From assembly GCF_012986595.1 (NCBI RefSeq), contig NZ_JAAQYM010000005.1:124001-188000 (forward strand): a stretch of 64,000 nt of DNA, written 5' to 3'. Under the pieces are notes generated by a model that saw only the letters and a program-made list of their open reading frames with translations, had not been told where the DNA came from and searched no databases. This DNA comes from Pseudomonas koreensis. Its GTDB lineage: Bacteria; Pseudomonadota; Gammaproteobacteria; Pseudomonadales; Pseudomonadaceae. The translations under genes were made by a program, and so were the position numbers. Positions within the stretch are counted from its first letter, which is position 1. Every line of letters starts with the position of its first letter. Of the stretch, positions 16,608 through 25,019 are shown piece by piece.

Positions 16608-18608
16608 ATGAGTGCATCTTCTACCCCCGCCAGCGGTCTGGTACGCATGAATCCGCCGGTGTTCTACTTCGCCGCGACGGTCATTCTGCTGTTTGGTCTG
16701 GTTGTCATTGCCATGCCGGAGCAGGCAGGAGCCTGGTTGCTGGCTGCACAAAACTGGGCGGCCAATACGGTCGGCTGGTACTACATGCTCGCGATGACGC
16801 TGTATCTGGTCTTCGTGGTGGTCACCGCGTTATCGGGCTACGGCAAGATAAAACTCGGTGCCGACCACGACGAACCCGAATTCAGTTACTTGTCCTGGGC
16901 CGGCATGCTGTTCGCCGCCGGGATCAGCATCACGCTGTTTTTCTTCTGCGTGTCCGAACCGCTGACCCACATGCTGCAACCGCCGCAAGGCGAGGCCGGC
17001 ACCGCCGATGCGGCGCGTCAGGCGATGCAGATCCTGTTTCTGCACTGGGGCCTGCACGGCTGGGGCGTGTTTGCCTTCGTCGGCATGGCGCTCGCGTATT
17101 TCGCCTATCGGCATAACCTGCCGTTGGCGTTGCGCTCGGCGCTGTACCCGCTGATCGGCAAACGCATCAACGGCCCCATCGGTTATGCGGTGGACGGCTT
17201 CGGCATCATCGCCACGGTGTTCGGTCTCGGCGCCGACATGGGCTTTGGTGTGTTGCACCTCAACTCCGGTCTGGACTACCTGTTCGGCATCGCCCATACC
17301 CAGTGGATTCAGGTTGGCCTGATCACACTGATGATGGGCGCGGCGATCATCGTCGCCGTGTCGGGGGTGGACAAGGGCGTGCGGGTGATGTCCGACATCA
17401 ACATGCTGCTGGCCTGTGCGCTGCTGCTGTTCGTGTTGTTCGCCGGCCCGACCCAGCACCTGCTCAACACCCTGATCCAGAACCTCGGCGACTACCTCGG
17501 CGCCTTGCCGATGAAGAGTTTCGACCTCTACGCCTACGACAAGCCAAGCGACTGGCTCGGCGGCTGGACCGTGTTCTACTGGGCCTGGTGGATTGCATGG
17601 TCGCCGTTCGTAGGCTTGTTCATCGCACGGATTTCCCGTGGCCGCACCATCCGTGAATTCGTCTTCGGCGTGTTGCTGATTCCGCTTGGTTTCACCCTGG
17701 CGTGGATGTCGATCTTCGGCAACAGCGCCATCGATCAGGTGCTCAATCACGGCATGTCGGCACTGGGCATGTCGGCCCTCGACAATCCGTCGATGAGCCT
17801 TTATCTGCTGCTGGAAACCTACCCCTGGAGCAAGACCGTCATCGCCGTGACGGTATTCATCAGCTTCGTGTTCTTCGTCACGTCGGCCGACTCCGGCACC
17901 GTGGTGCTCTCGACCCTCTCGGCCAAGGGCGGCAACCCGGACGAAGACGGACCGAAGTGGCTGCGAGTGTTCTGGGGCGCGATGACTGCGCTGGTGACCA
18001 GTGCGCTGCTGTTCTCCGGCAGTATCGATGCGCTGAAGTCGGCAGTCGTGCTGACCTCGCTGCCGTTCTCGCTGATCCTGTTGCTGATGATGTGGGGCCT
18101 GCACAAGGCGTTCTATCTGGAGTCGCAGAAACAGATCGCGCAACTGCATTCGCTGGCGCCGGTCTCCGGTTCACGCCGCGGCACGGGTGGCTGGCGTCAG
18201 CGCCTGAGTCAGGCGGTGCACTTCCCGTCGCGCGACGAGGTGTACCGCTTCATGGACACCACGGTGCGCCCGGCGATCGAAGAGGTGACGGCAGTGTTCG
18301 TCGAGAAGGGCTTGAACGTGGTCACGCAGCCGGATCCGGCGCACGACAACATCAGCCTGGAAATCGGTCACGGCGAGCAGCATCCGTTCATCTACCAGGT
18401 GCAGATGCGCGGCTACTTCACGCCGTCGTTTGCCCGTGGCGGCATGGGTTCCAAGCAACTCAACAACCGTCGCTACTACCGCGCTGAAGTGCACTTGAGC
18501 GAGGGCAGTCAGGACTACGATCTGGTCGGCTATACCAAAGAGCAGATCATCAACGACATCCTCGACCAGTACGAACGCCACATGCAGTTCCTGCATCTGG
18601 TGCGTTGA
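16608..18608 (+). CDS. betT: Choline transporter BetT (BCCT family)
   Basis: 666-residue inner-membrane secondary transporter with 12 hydrophobic helices. The BCCT signature is GWTVFYWAWW at about residues 319-328, followed by WSPFVGLFIARISRGRTIRE. A soluble C-terminal domain of about 140 residues follows the last helix, as in osmotically regulated BetT proteins. It takes up choline for glycine betaine synthesis. ATG at 16608 is chosen; the Shine-Dalgarno (GAGG near 16594) is somewhat distant. It is a single gene with the BetI-like operator upstream; betABI are elsewhere. Confidence 0.93.
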   Translation: MSASSTPASGLVRMNPPVFYFAATVILLFGLVVIAMPEQAGAWLLAAQNWAANTVGWYYMLAMTLYLVFVVVTALSGYGKIKLGADHDEPEFSYLSWAGMLFAAGISITLFFFCVSEPLTHMLQPPQGEAGTADAARQAMQILFLHWGLHGWGVFAFVGMALAYFAYRHNLPLALRSALYPLIGKRINGPIGYAVDGFGIIATVFGLGADMGFGVLHLNSGLDYLFGIAHTQWIQVGLITLMMGAAIIVAVSGVDKGVRVMSDINMLLACALLLFVLFAGPTQHLLNTLIQNLGDYLGALPMKSFDLYAYDKPSDWLGGWTVFYWAWWIAWSPFVGLFIARISRGRTIREFVFGVLLIPLGFTLAWMSIFGNSAIDQVLNHGMSALGMSALDNPSMSLYLLLETYPWSKTVIAVTVFISFVFFVTSADSGTVVLSTLSAKGGNPDEDGPKWLRVFWGAMTALVTSALLFSGSIDALKSAVVLTSLPFSLILLLMMWGLHKAFYLESQKQIAQLHSLAPVSGSRRGTGGWRQRLSQAVHFPSRDEVYRFMDTTVRPAIEEVTAVFVEKGLNVVTQPDPAHDNISLEIGHGEQHPFIYQVQMRGYFTPSFARGGMGSKQLNNRRYYRAEVHLSEGSQDYDLVGYTKEQIINDILDQYERHMQFLHLVR

Positions 18609-18631
18609 CCGGCGGCTGGGCGTCGAGACGT

Positions 18632-18892
18632 TTACGACTCGGCGCTCAGCACCATGAACAACACCATCGCAGCCATCGGCACCCCGAACACTGCACTGCC
18701 CACCGCAATTTCCGACCCCAGCGGCTGCCCGGCATGCACCACCCCCACCGCGCCATTGATCACCGTCAACGCCAGCCACAGCGCGGCGAAGCTGTAGGCC
18801 ATGGTCTGCCGGCTGAAGCCGATGCGCTCCCCGATGTAGAGCATCAGGGCGAGCAAGACCAGGCCGAAGAAGATGATGATGGCGGTGTGCAT
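18632..18892 (-). CDS. Small inner-membrane protein, hypothetical
   Basis: 86-residue protein, almost entirely hydrophobic, with three predicted membrane helices (about residues 3-20, 30-52 and 60-82) and a short charged loop (GERIGFSRQT) between the first two. No known family is recognised. The ATG at 18892 starts directly with MHTAIII; longer readings upstream run through a family B repeat and are unlikely. It is convergent with betT, only 23 bases apart. Confidence 0.65.
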   Translation of the reverse strand: MHTAIIIFFGLVLLALMLYIGERIGFSRQTMAYSFAALWLALTVINGAVGVVHAGQPLGSEIAVGSAVFGVPMAAMVLFMVLSAES

Positions 18893-18935
18893 GGCGGGTT
18901 CTGCCTGGTGGTTATGTATTGCCTGCAAGACCGCA

Positions 18936-19027
18936 ATCGCGAGCAGGCTCACTCCTACAGCGGATCGCGGTTGCCTACACATCCCATGGTCAACCTCATT
19001 CCTTTCAGGAGTGAGCCTGCTCGCGAT
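18936..19027. repeat. REP-like inverted repeat pair, family B
   Basis: Left arm ATCGCGAGCAGGCTCACTCC at 18936 and right arm CAGGAGTGAGCCTGCTCGCG to 19027 are separated by a 46-base loop. Confidence 0.8.
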
Positions 19028-19294
19028 AGGGCCAACTCGGTGTCCTTTAGAGCATAGCCAAGTCAGCCCACCTCGATACCAGCCTGACTTTCTCGATCGG
19101 ACACATTTCGCGACTGCTTCAAAGGTATCCGGAAGGCGAGGCACTTTCTCGCGGGCTCACGCTGGCCATTGGTCTGATCAATAACCGACTGCATGGGCGG
19201 TCAGCTAATATTTGTCTTAGTGTGTATCGTGTGTATAAATCTGCTGTCCACGCCCTAAAGTGATCTGCTCTTGCTGGCGAATAGGGCGAAGGAA
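19028..19294. other. Intergenic region before hicA
   Basis: No gene is supported. The last 90 bases (19205-19260) are AT-rich with GTGTATCGTGTGTAT and a TATAAA hexamer near 19234, a plausible -10 element for hicAB. Confidence 0.4.
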
Positions 19295-19477
19295 ATGCGT
19301 AGTCGGGAAATGATCAGGATGATCGAGGAGGATGGCTGGTATCTGGTTGCAGTGAAGGGCAGTCACCATCAATACAAGCATCCGTGCAAGTCGGGTCGGG
19401 TGACGGTCAAGCATCCGGATTCGGATCTTCCCAAAGGGACGATCAACAGCATTTTGAAACAGGCGGGTTTGAAATGA
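19295..19477 (+). CDS. hicA: HicA-type toxin (mRNA interferase)
   Basis: 60-residue protein with the dsRBD-like HicA fold: MRSREMIRMIEEDGW, then the catalytic histidine region VKGSHHQYKHP (H24), then VTVKHP and LPKGTINSILKQAG. HicA toxins cut mRNA and block translation until bound by HicB. The length is typical. ATG at 19295 has AAGGA very close upstream, so translation may be weak. The hicB antitoxin gene follows after 59 bases. Confidence 0.92.
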   Translation: MRSREMIRMIEEDGWYLVAVKGSHHQYKHPCKSGRVTVKHPDSDLPKGTINSILKQAGLK

Positions 19478-19536
19478 GGCCCGTGATTGGAAATGAAAGT
19501 CCTTTTATGAGGACGTCACAGGAAGGATTCACGTCT

Positions 19537-19938
19537 ATGAAATTCCCGGTCGTTCTGCACAAGGATGCCGATTCGGACTACGGAGTGATTGTCCCGGATG
19601 TACCGGGGTGCTTCTCCGCAGGTACTACGGTAGCCGAAGCGTTTGAAAACACTCAGGAGGCCCTGGCCTTGCACTATGAGGGACTGGTGGCAGATGGTGC
19701 ACCGTTGCCTCGAGTTCAGGACATTGATGCTCATCTCGACAATCCCGATTACGCGGGTGGAATCTGGGGCGTGGTGGACTTTGATATCACGCCCTATTTC
19801 GGCAAATCGGTACGTTTCAACGCCACGCTGCCGGAACAACTGCTTGAGCGTATCGATCAGACAGTCCGGCGTGATCAGCGCTACAGCTCCCGTTCCGGTT
19901 TTCTGGCCGCAGCTGCGTTACGCGAGTTGTCGGCATGA
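19537..19938 (+). CDS. hicB: HicB-type antitoxin
   Basis: 133-residue antitoxin. The N-terminal HicB/UPF0150 domain reads MKFPVVLHKDADSDYGVIVP and PGCFSAGTTVAEAFEN, the degenerate RNase H-like fold that binds HicA. The C-terminal 45 residues (RFNATLPEQLLERIDQTV onward) form a ribbon-helix-helix DNA-binding domain for autoregulation. ATG at 19537 has GGAAGGA nine bases upstream; an in-frame ATG at 19507 lacks this. A family C repeat follows. Confidence 0.92.
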   Translation: MKFPVVLHKDADSDYGVIVPDVPGCFSAGTTVAEAFENTQEALALHYEGLVADGAPLPRVQDIDAHLDNPDYAGGIWGVVDFDITPYFGKSVRFNATLPEQLLERIDQTVRRDQRYSSRSGFLAAAALRELSA

Positions 19939-19948
19939 CAAAGAACCT

Positions 19949-20025
19949 GTAGGAGCTGCCGCAGGCTGCGATCTTTTGATTCTGGCTTTGAAACGCGAAA
20001 GATCGCAGCCTTCGGCAGCTCCTAC
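19949..20025. repeat. REP-like inverted repeat, family C
   Basis: GTAGGAGCTGCCGCAGGCTG (19949) and its near-complement to 20025 form a long hairpin between convergent hicB and the lacI-type gene. The ATCTTTTGAT tract within gives T-runs in both directions, so it probably acts as a terminator for both. Confidence 0.8.
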
Positions 20026-20038
20026 AGAGGCATGTGTG

Positions 20039-21076
20039 TCAGGTGCTCTCGCGCTCAATCACCTTGCACTGCAATAAATTCAGCCGCTGCACGTCATCGC
20101 TCGGCAACACCCCAAGGCTTTCCAATACCCGCGTTGCCGCCAGCACGCCAATCTCCAGTGCCGGCGGTTTGATCGTGCTCAGGCTCGGCAACAGCATCTC
20201 GGCGAACGGGTAATCGCCGAAGCCGAGTACGGCGCAGTCTTCGGGGATCTTGAGGCCGGCGCGTTGCCCGGCCAGCAGGCCGCCGGCGGCGAGGTTGTCG
20301 TTGGCGAAGACGATGGCGTCCGGGCGCGGTGTGGCGTTCATCAGCGCTTCCATCGCTTGCTTGCCGGCCTCGAACGGCGCGCGGTCGACGTCGGGGGCGA
20401 ACACCCACGGCTCCAGCCCTAACTCGCGCACGGTGGCGGCATAACCATCGCGGCGTTCCAGTGCACTGAGGTCGCCGGGGGCGCTGTTCTGCACGAAAGC
20501 GATGCGGCGATAGCCTTTGGCATGCAGATATAGTGCAGCGGTCACGCCGACCTCGTAATGCGAAAAACCGATCTGCATCGGCTCGCGATCCGGCTGGTAA
20601 TCCCAGGTTTCGATCACCGGGATATCCGCTTCGGCGATCATCTTTTCCGTGCCGGCGCTGTGGAAGTGGCTGGTCAGCACCAGCGCTGCCGGCGACCAGC
20701 CGAGGAACGCCCGCACGGCGTTTTCTTCCTGTTCAGTGCTGAAGTAACTCGACGCCAGCAACAACTGATAACCGTGGCGACTAAGGGTGTCACTGAAGCC
20801 CTGAATGGTGTTGGCAAAGATCGGCCCGGAGATGTTCGGGATCACCATGCCGACGATTCTGCCCCGCGCCGAAGCCAGCCCGCCGGCCACCAGGTTTGGC
20901 ACATAACCCAACTCGGCGACTACCGCCGCAATCCGTTCGCGGCGCTCGGGGGAGACCGACTCCGGTTGATTGAAGTAACGCGACACGGTGATCGCCGACA
21001 CGCCCGCCTGGCGCGCCACCGCATTCAGGGTCACGCGTCCGGCGCCACGGCGCTTGCGGGGCTTTTCCTGGCTCAA
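20039..21076 (-). CDS. LacI-family transcriptional regulator
   Basis: 345-residue repressor-type regulator. The N-terminal helix-turn-helix with hinge helix is VTLNAVARQAGVSAITVSRY at about 14-33. A periplasmic-binding-protein-like effector domain follows (GRIVGMVIPNISGPIFANT; FANDNLAAGGLLAG; VLGFGDYPF). I chose the TTG at 21076, which has AAGGAT seven bases upstream; a TTG at 21100 would add eight residues without a site. It resembles the gluconate-type (GntR) LacI subgroup. It is divergent from the TonB receptor gene, with a perfect LacI-type operator between them, so it probably controls that operon. Confidence 0.88.
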   Translation of the reverse strand: MSQEKPRKRRGAGRVTLNAVARQAGVSAITVSRYFNQPESVSPERRERIAAVVAELGYVPNLVAGGLASARGRIVGMVIPNISGPIFANTIQGFSDTLSRHGYQLLLASSYFSTEQEENAVRAFLGWSPAALVLTSHFHSAGTEKMIAEADIPVIETWDYQPDREPMQIGFSHYEVGVTAALYLHAKGYRRIAFVQNSAPGDLSALERRDGYAATVRELGLEPWVFAPDVDRAPFEAGKQAMEALMNATPRPDAIVFANDNLAAGGLLAGQRAGLKIPEDCAVLGFGDYPFAEMLLPSLSTIKPPALEIGVLAATRVLESLGVLPSDDVQRLNLLQCKVIEREST

Positions 21077-21163
21077 GTCTCGATCCTTCTTAAAAACCAA
21101 AACGCATATAAAAGTAATTTTTCAGTATTGGACGCTCTATGTGCAGCTTGCCAATACTGGCGA

Positions 21164-21177
21164 TGTTAGCGCTAACA
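21164..21177. promoter_or_regulatory. LacI-family operator
   Basis: The perfect 14-base palindrome TGTTAGCGCTAACA, with the central CG typical of LacI-family sites, lies 88 bases upstream of the regulator gene and 105 bases upstream of the TonB receptor. Binding by the divergent regulator is inferred. Confidence 0.7.
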
Positions 21178-21281
21178 AGGCGCGTTGTCTGCTACTCGCT
21201 CGAGCGAATGCCCAAGACACCGATTCAGGCGCTGTCGTCGCAGAACGACAGCGGTTCAGGGCCAATTTCGAGCGGGCAAAC

Positions 21282-23507
21282 ATGCACAACATTCCTGGGG
21301 CGACACACACACTGGCGCAATCGATTCGCGCCGCTGGCTGGATTTTTACCGGGTTGGCGGCGTTGCCGCTGCCCAATGCTTTTGCCGCTGACAGCAGCGA
21401 ACAAGAGCCGACACTCAAGTCCGTCACGGTCACTGCTACCCGCCGCGAAGAGTCGCTGCAGAAGGTCCCGGTGGCAGTCTCGGTGATCGACGGCGAACAA
21501 CTGGAGCGCGACAACCGCAACGGCGTGGCGAGCATCGTCCAGCAAGTGCCGTCGCTGAATTTCCGTACCGGCGCCTCGAACAAGGACACCTCGTTGTTCG
21601 TGCGGGGTGTCGGCACGATTTCCACCTCACCCGGCGTCGAACCAACGGTGGCCACGGTGATCGACGGCGTGGTCTATGCGCGTCCCGGCCAATCCACCCT
21701 CGACCTGCTGGATCTGGAACGCGTCGAAGTGCTGCGTGGCCCGCAGGGCACCTTGTTCGGCAAGAACGCCTCGGCCGGTGTGCTCAACATCACCAGCAAG
21801 GCGCCAACCAACGAGACCCACGGTTACATCGACCAGTCGTACTACAGCGGCAACGAAAGCCGCACCCGCTTCGGCATTGGCGGCAGCCTGATTCCGGACA
21901 CGCTCAAGGGCTCGATCAGCACCCTGTTCGGCAGCTACGACGGCAACGTCGATAACCAATACAACGGGCAGGAGGTTAACGGCTACAACCATCGCGGCGT
22001 GCGCGGCAAACTTGAATTCACCCCGAACGACGACGTCACGTTCACCCTGATCGCCGACTACATGCAGTCCCACGACGACGGCCCCAACGGCGTGGTCAGC
22101 AAGTCGCTGACTCCGGCCTTCGCCAACGCGCTGAGTCCGGTCTCTGCCAGCAGCCACAACCGCGACATCAACACCGACACCCGCAGCCACGTCGAAGACA
22201 CCAACAAGGGCCTGTCCGGCCAGCTCGACTGGCAACTGGGCGATTACACCCTGACGTCGATCACTGCGTGGCGCGGCTGGGACAACACCCAGTATCAGGA
22301 CGGCGATCGCCTGAGCACGATCACCGCCGCGTTCCCCGGCACCGCCGACAAGGGTGACCTGGCCTTCGATCAATACTCGCAGGAGCTGCGTCTGGCCTCG
22401 CCGAAGGGCGAATTCCTCGAATACGTCGGCGGCCTGTTCTACATGCATGGCAAGGATGACGAGACCTATCAGCGCACACTGACCACCACCACGCGCACCG
22501 ACCGAGGCGTTGCCGACTACAGCACCACCAGCGACAGCTACGCCGCGTTCGGCGAGGCCACACTGAACTTCACTTCCGATTTCCGCGGCATCGCCGGGCT
22601 GCGCTATACCCACGATGATCTGGAATACGATCACCGCCGCGTCTCCACCTCGGCGACCACGGTCAGCGGCATTCAACCGGCGACCAGCAGCTCCGGTTCG
22701 GTGGACGAGGACGGCTGGTCCGGTCGCCTCGGCGTGCAGTACGACCTGAGCGATGCGGTCACCACGTATCTGACCTACTCGCGCGGCTACAAAGGTCCGG
22801 CCTACAACGTGTTCTTCAATATGCAGCCGCGTGACACCGAAGCGCTGAAACCGGAAACCTCGAACACCTGGGAAGCAGGGATCAAGGCGACGAGCTGGAA
22901 CAACCGGCTGACCACCAACCTCGCGGTTTTCCACAGCGATTACGATAACTATCAGGCGAACTTTTTCGACACTGTCGCCGGGCAAGTGGTGACGCGCCTG
23001 ATCAATGCCGGCAGCGTCAGCACCGAAGGCGTCGAACTCGATTACGCCTTGCAGGCGACCCAGCAGCTGAAGTTCTCCGGGGCCCTGGCCTACACCCGCG
23101 CACGCATCGATCAATTCAGTTGCCCGGCGGGCGCTGCAGCCTCGTGCAACGTCAATGGCAAGCCGCTGCCGTTCAGCCCGGACTGGAAAAGCTACGTGCG
23201 CGCCGACTACACCATCCCGCTGGAAAACGGTCTGGATATCGAACTCGGCACCGACTACAGCTGGCAGAGCGAAGTGCAGTACGACATCAGCCAGAACGCC
23301 GACACCAAGCAAGGCGCCTACGGCATCTGGAACGCCAGCGTCGCGCTGGCCGATTACAGCAACGGCTGGCGCGTGGCGCTGCTGGGCAAGAACCTCGCCG
23401 ACAAGTCCTACTCACCGCTGCTCGCCAGTGGCGGCAACTACATCTACCGCGCCGTGCCACGGGATGACGAGCGCTACTTCGGCGTGCAACTGCGCAAGGA
23501 TTTCTGA
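21282..23507 (+). CDS. TonB-dependent outer-membrane receptor
   Basis: 741-residue TonB-dependent receptor. A signal peptide ends around residue 35 (NAFAADSSEQ). A TonB-box-like stretch (KSVTVTATRR) and the plug domain follow (LERVEVLRGPQGTLFGKNAS), then a 22-strand barrel region ending YFGVQLRKDF with the terminal aromatic. It imports a large or scarce ligand across the outer membrane using TonB energy. The ligand is unknown; the linked monooxygenase and tau genes suggest a sulfur compound (sulfonate or sulfate ester) rather than a siderophore. ATG at 21282 is preferred because upstream reading lacks a signal sequence. One base separates it from the next gene. Confidence 0.88.
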   Translation: MHNIPGATHTLAQSIRAAGWIFTGLAALPLPNAFAADSSEQEPTLKSVTVTATRREESLQKVPVAVSVIDGEQLERDNRNGVASIVQQVPSLNFRTGASNKDTSLFVRGVGTISTSPGVEPTVATVIDGVVYARPGQSTLDLLDLERVEVLRGPQGTLFGKNASAGVLNITSKAPTNETHGYIDQSYYSGNESRTRFGIGGSLIPDTLKGSISTLFGSYDGNVDNQYNGQEVNGYNHRGVRGKLEFTPNDDVTFTLIADYMQSHDDGPNGVVSKSLTPAFANALSPVSASSHNRDINTDTRSHVEDTNKGLSGQLDWQLGDYTLTSITAWRGWDNTQYQDGDRLSTITAAFPGTADKGDLAFDQYSQELRLASPKGEFLEYVGGLFYMHGKDDETYQRTLTTTTRTDRGVADYSTTSDSYAAFGEATLNFTSDFRGIAGLRYTHDDLEYDHRRVSTSATTVSGIQPATSSSGSVDEDGWSGRLGVQYDLSDAVTTYLTYSRGYKGPAYNVFFNMQPRDTEALKPETSNTWEAGIKATSWNNRLTTNLAVFHSDYDNYQANFFDTVAGQVVTRLINAGSVSTEGVELDYALQATQQLKFSGALAYTRARIDQFSCPAGAAASCNVNGKPLPFSPDWKSYVRADYTIPLENGLDIELGTDYSWQSEVQYDISQNADTKQGAYGIWNASVALADYSNGWRVALLGKNLADKSYSPLLASGGNYIYRAVPRDDERYFGVQLRKDF

Positions 23508-23508
23508 G

Positions 23509-24828
23509 ATGAGCAGACAGCTGAAACTCGGCGCGTTTCTCATGGCCACCGGGCACCACGTCGCCGCGTGGCGGCACCCGGATGTGCCGGCCAACGCCGG
23601 TCTGGATTTCGCGCATTACAAGCGGCTGGCGCAGATTGCCGAGGCGGCCAGATTCGACACCTTGTTCGTGGCCGACAGCGTCGCCGCGCCAACCCAGGAG
23701 ATTGCCAGCCGCATGGCGCGCTCCGATCACTTTGAACCGCTGACCTTGCTTTCGGCATTGAGCGCGGTGACCGAACACATCGGCCTGATCGCCACCGCTA
23801 CCACCAGTTACAACGAGCCGTATCACGTGGCGCGTAAATTCGCCTCGCTCGATCACCTGTCCGGCGGGCGCGCGGGGTGGAATCTGGTGACCTCGGACAA
23901 CGCCGCCGAAGCGCTGAATTTCGGTCGCGACGAACACATCGGCCACGCCGAACGCTACAGCCGCGCCCGCGAGTTTCATCAGGTGGTCACCGGGCTTTGG
24001 GACAGCTGGGAAGACGACGCCTTTGTGCGCGACAAGGCCAGCGGCGCGTATTACGACCCGTCGAAGCTGCACGTGCTGGATCATGTCGGCGAGCACTTCC
24101 GGGTCAAAGGCCCGCTGAACGTGGCGCGCTCGCCGCAGGGGCAACCGGTGATCGTGCAGGCCGGCTCGTCCGAAACCGGGCGGGAGCTGGCGGCGCAGAC
24201 GGCCGAAGTGGTGTTCACCGCGCAACCTTCGATGGCCGGCGCGCAGGCGTTTTACACCGACCTCAAGGGCCGCCTGGCGAAGTACGGGCGCAGTGCCGAT
24301 TCGCTGAAAATCATGCCGGGGGTTTTTGTCGTCGTCGGGCAAACGGAAGCCGAAGCGCAGGAAAAATGTGAAACGTTTCAGCAATTGGTCGAACCGGAGG
24401 TTGGCGTCGCCTTGCTTGGGCGTATGCTGGGCAACTTCGACTTGTCGAAGTACCCGCTGGACGGGCCACTGCCCGAGTTGCCGCTGACCGACAGCGGCCA
24501 GCAGAGCCGGCAAAAACTGCTGACCGAACTGGCCGGCCGCGAGCATCTGACGCTGGCCGAACTGGGCCGCAAGATTGCCGGTGGGCGAGGGCATTACAGC
24601 CTGGTCGGCACTGCGGCGCAGATCGCCGACCGTTTGCAGGAATGGTTCGAGCAGGGCGCGGCGGATGGCTTCAACGTGCTGGTGCCGCACTTGCCGGGCG
24701 GGCTGGAAGACTTTGCCCATGGCGTGGTTCCGGAACTGCAGCGGCGTGGGCTGTTCAGAACCGAGTATGAGGGCCGGACATTGCGCGAGAACCTGGGCCT
24801 GGCCCGGCCCGCAAACAAATTTGTGTAG
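23509..24828 (+). CDS. LLM-class flavin-dependent monooxygenase (NtaA family), second copy
   Basis: 439-residue luciferase-like monooxygenase of the NtaA/SnaA/DszA family, related to but clearly distinct from the one at 6008-7360. Conserved blocks are RFDTLFVADSVA, TSYNEPYHVARKFASLDHLS, GRAGWNLVTS, IVQAGSSETGRELAA and VGTAAQIADRLQEWF. It needs a flavin reductase in trans. AAGGA stands eight bases before the ATG, which follows the receptor stop by one base, so the two form one operon. Probable role: oxidative release of sulfur from the imported compound. Confidence 0.86.
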   Translation: MSRQLKLGAFLMATGHHVAAWRHPDVPANAGLDFAHYKRLAQIAEAARFDTLFVADSVAAPTQEIASRMARSDHFEPLTLLSALSAVTEHIGLIATATTSYNEPYHVARKFASLDHLSGGRAGWNLVTSDNAAEALNFGRDEHIGHAERYSRAREFHQVVTGLWDSWEDDAFVRDKASGAYYDPSKLHVLDHVGEHFRVKGPLNVARSPQGQPVIVQAGSSETGRELAAQTAEVVFTAQPSMAGAQAFYTDLKGRLAKYGRSADSLKIMPGVFVVVGQTEAEAQEKCETFQQLVEPEVGVALLGRMLGNFDLSKYPLDGPLPELPLTDSGQQSRQKLLTELAGREHLTLAELGRKIAGGRGHYSLVGTAAQIADRLQEWFEQGAADGFNVLVPHLPGGLEDFAHGVVPELQRRGLFRTEYEGRTLRENLGLARPANKFV

Positions 24829-24837
24829 ATCACTTTT

Positions 24838-24968
24838 GTGGCGAGGGAGCTTGCTCCCGCAGGTCTGCGAAGCAGACCCAAAACCTGCCATCGCATTCAG
24901 ACAGGCATGGCGCGCTGGATGGGTTTGCGGTTGCTGCGCAACCGAGCGGGAGCAAGCTCCCTCGCCAC
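24838..24968. repeat. REP-like inverted repeat pair, family A
   Basis: GTGGCGAGGGAGCTTGCTCC at 24838 and its complement to 24968 enclose GGTCTGCGAAGCAGACC and GGTTGCTGCGCAACC hairpins. It lies inside the same-strand run between the monooxygenase and the aldo/keto reductase. Confidence 0.85.
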
Positions 24969-25019
24969 AGGGTTGGGATTCACCCTCAATTTGCTGTCAA
25001 TCAAACAAGAGAGGATTCG

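Noticed and set aside
18893..19144. N-terminal extension of the small membrane protein through the repeat
   Set aside because: It would translate a family B repeat and removes the natural hydrophobic start; internal ATG at 18892 preferred.
21627..23312. 561-residue minus-strand frame opposite the TonB receptor
   Set aside because: Antisense artefact; the receptor has signal peptide, plug and barrel features.
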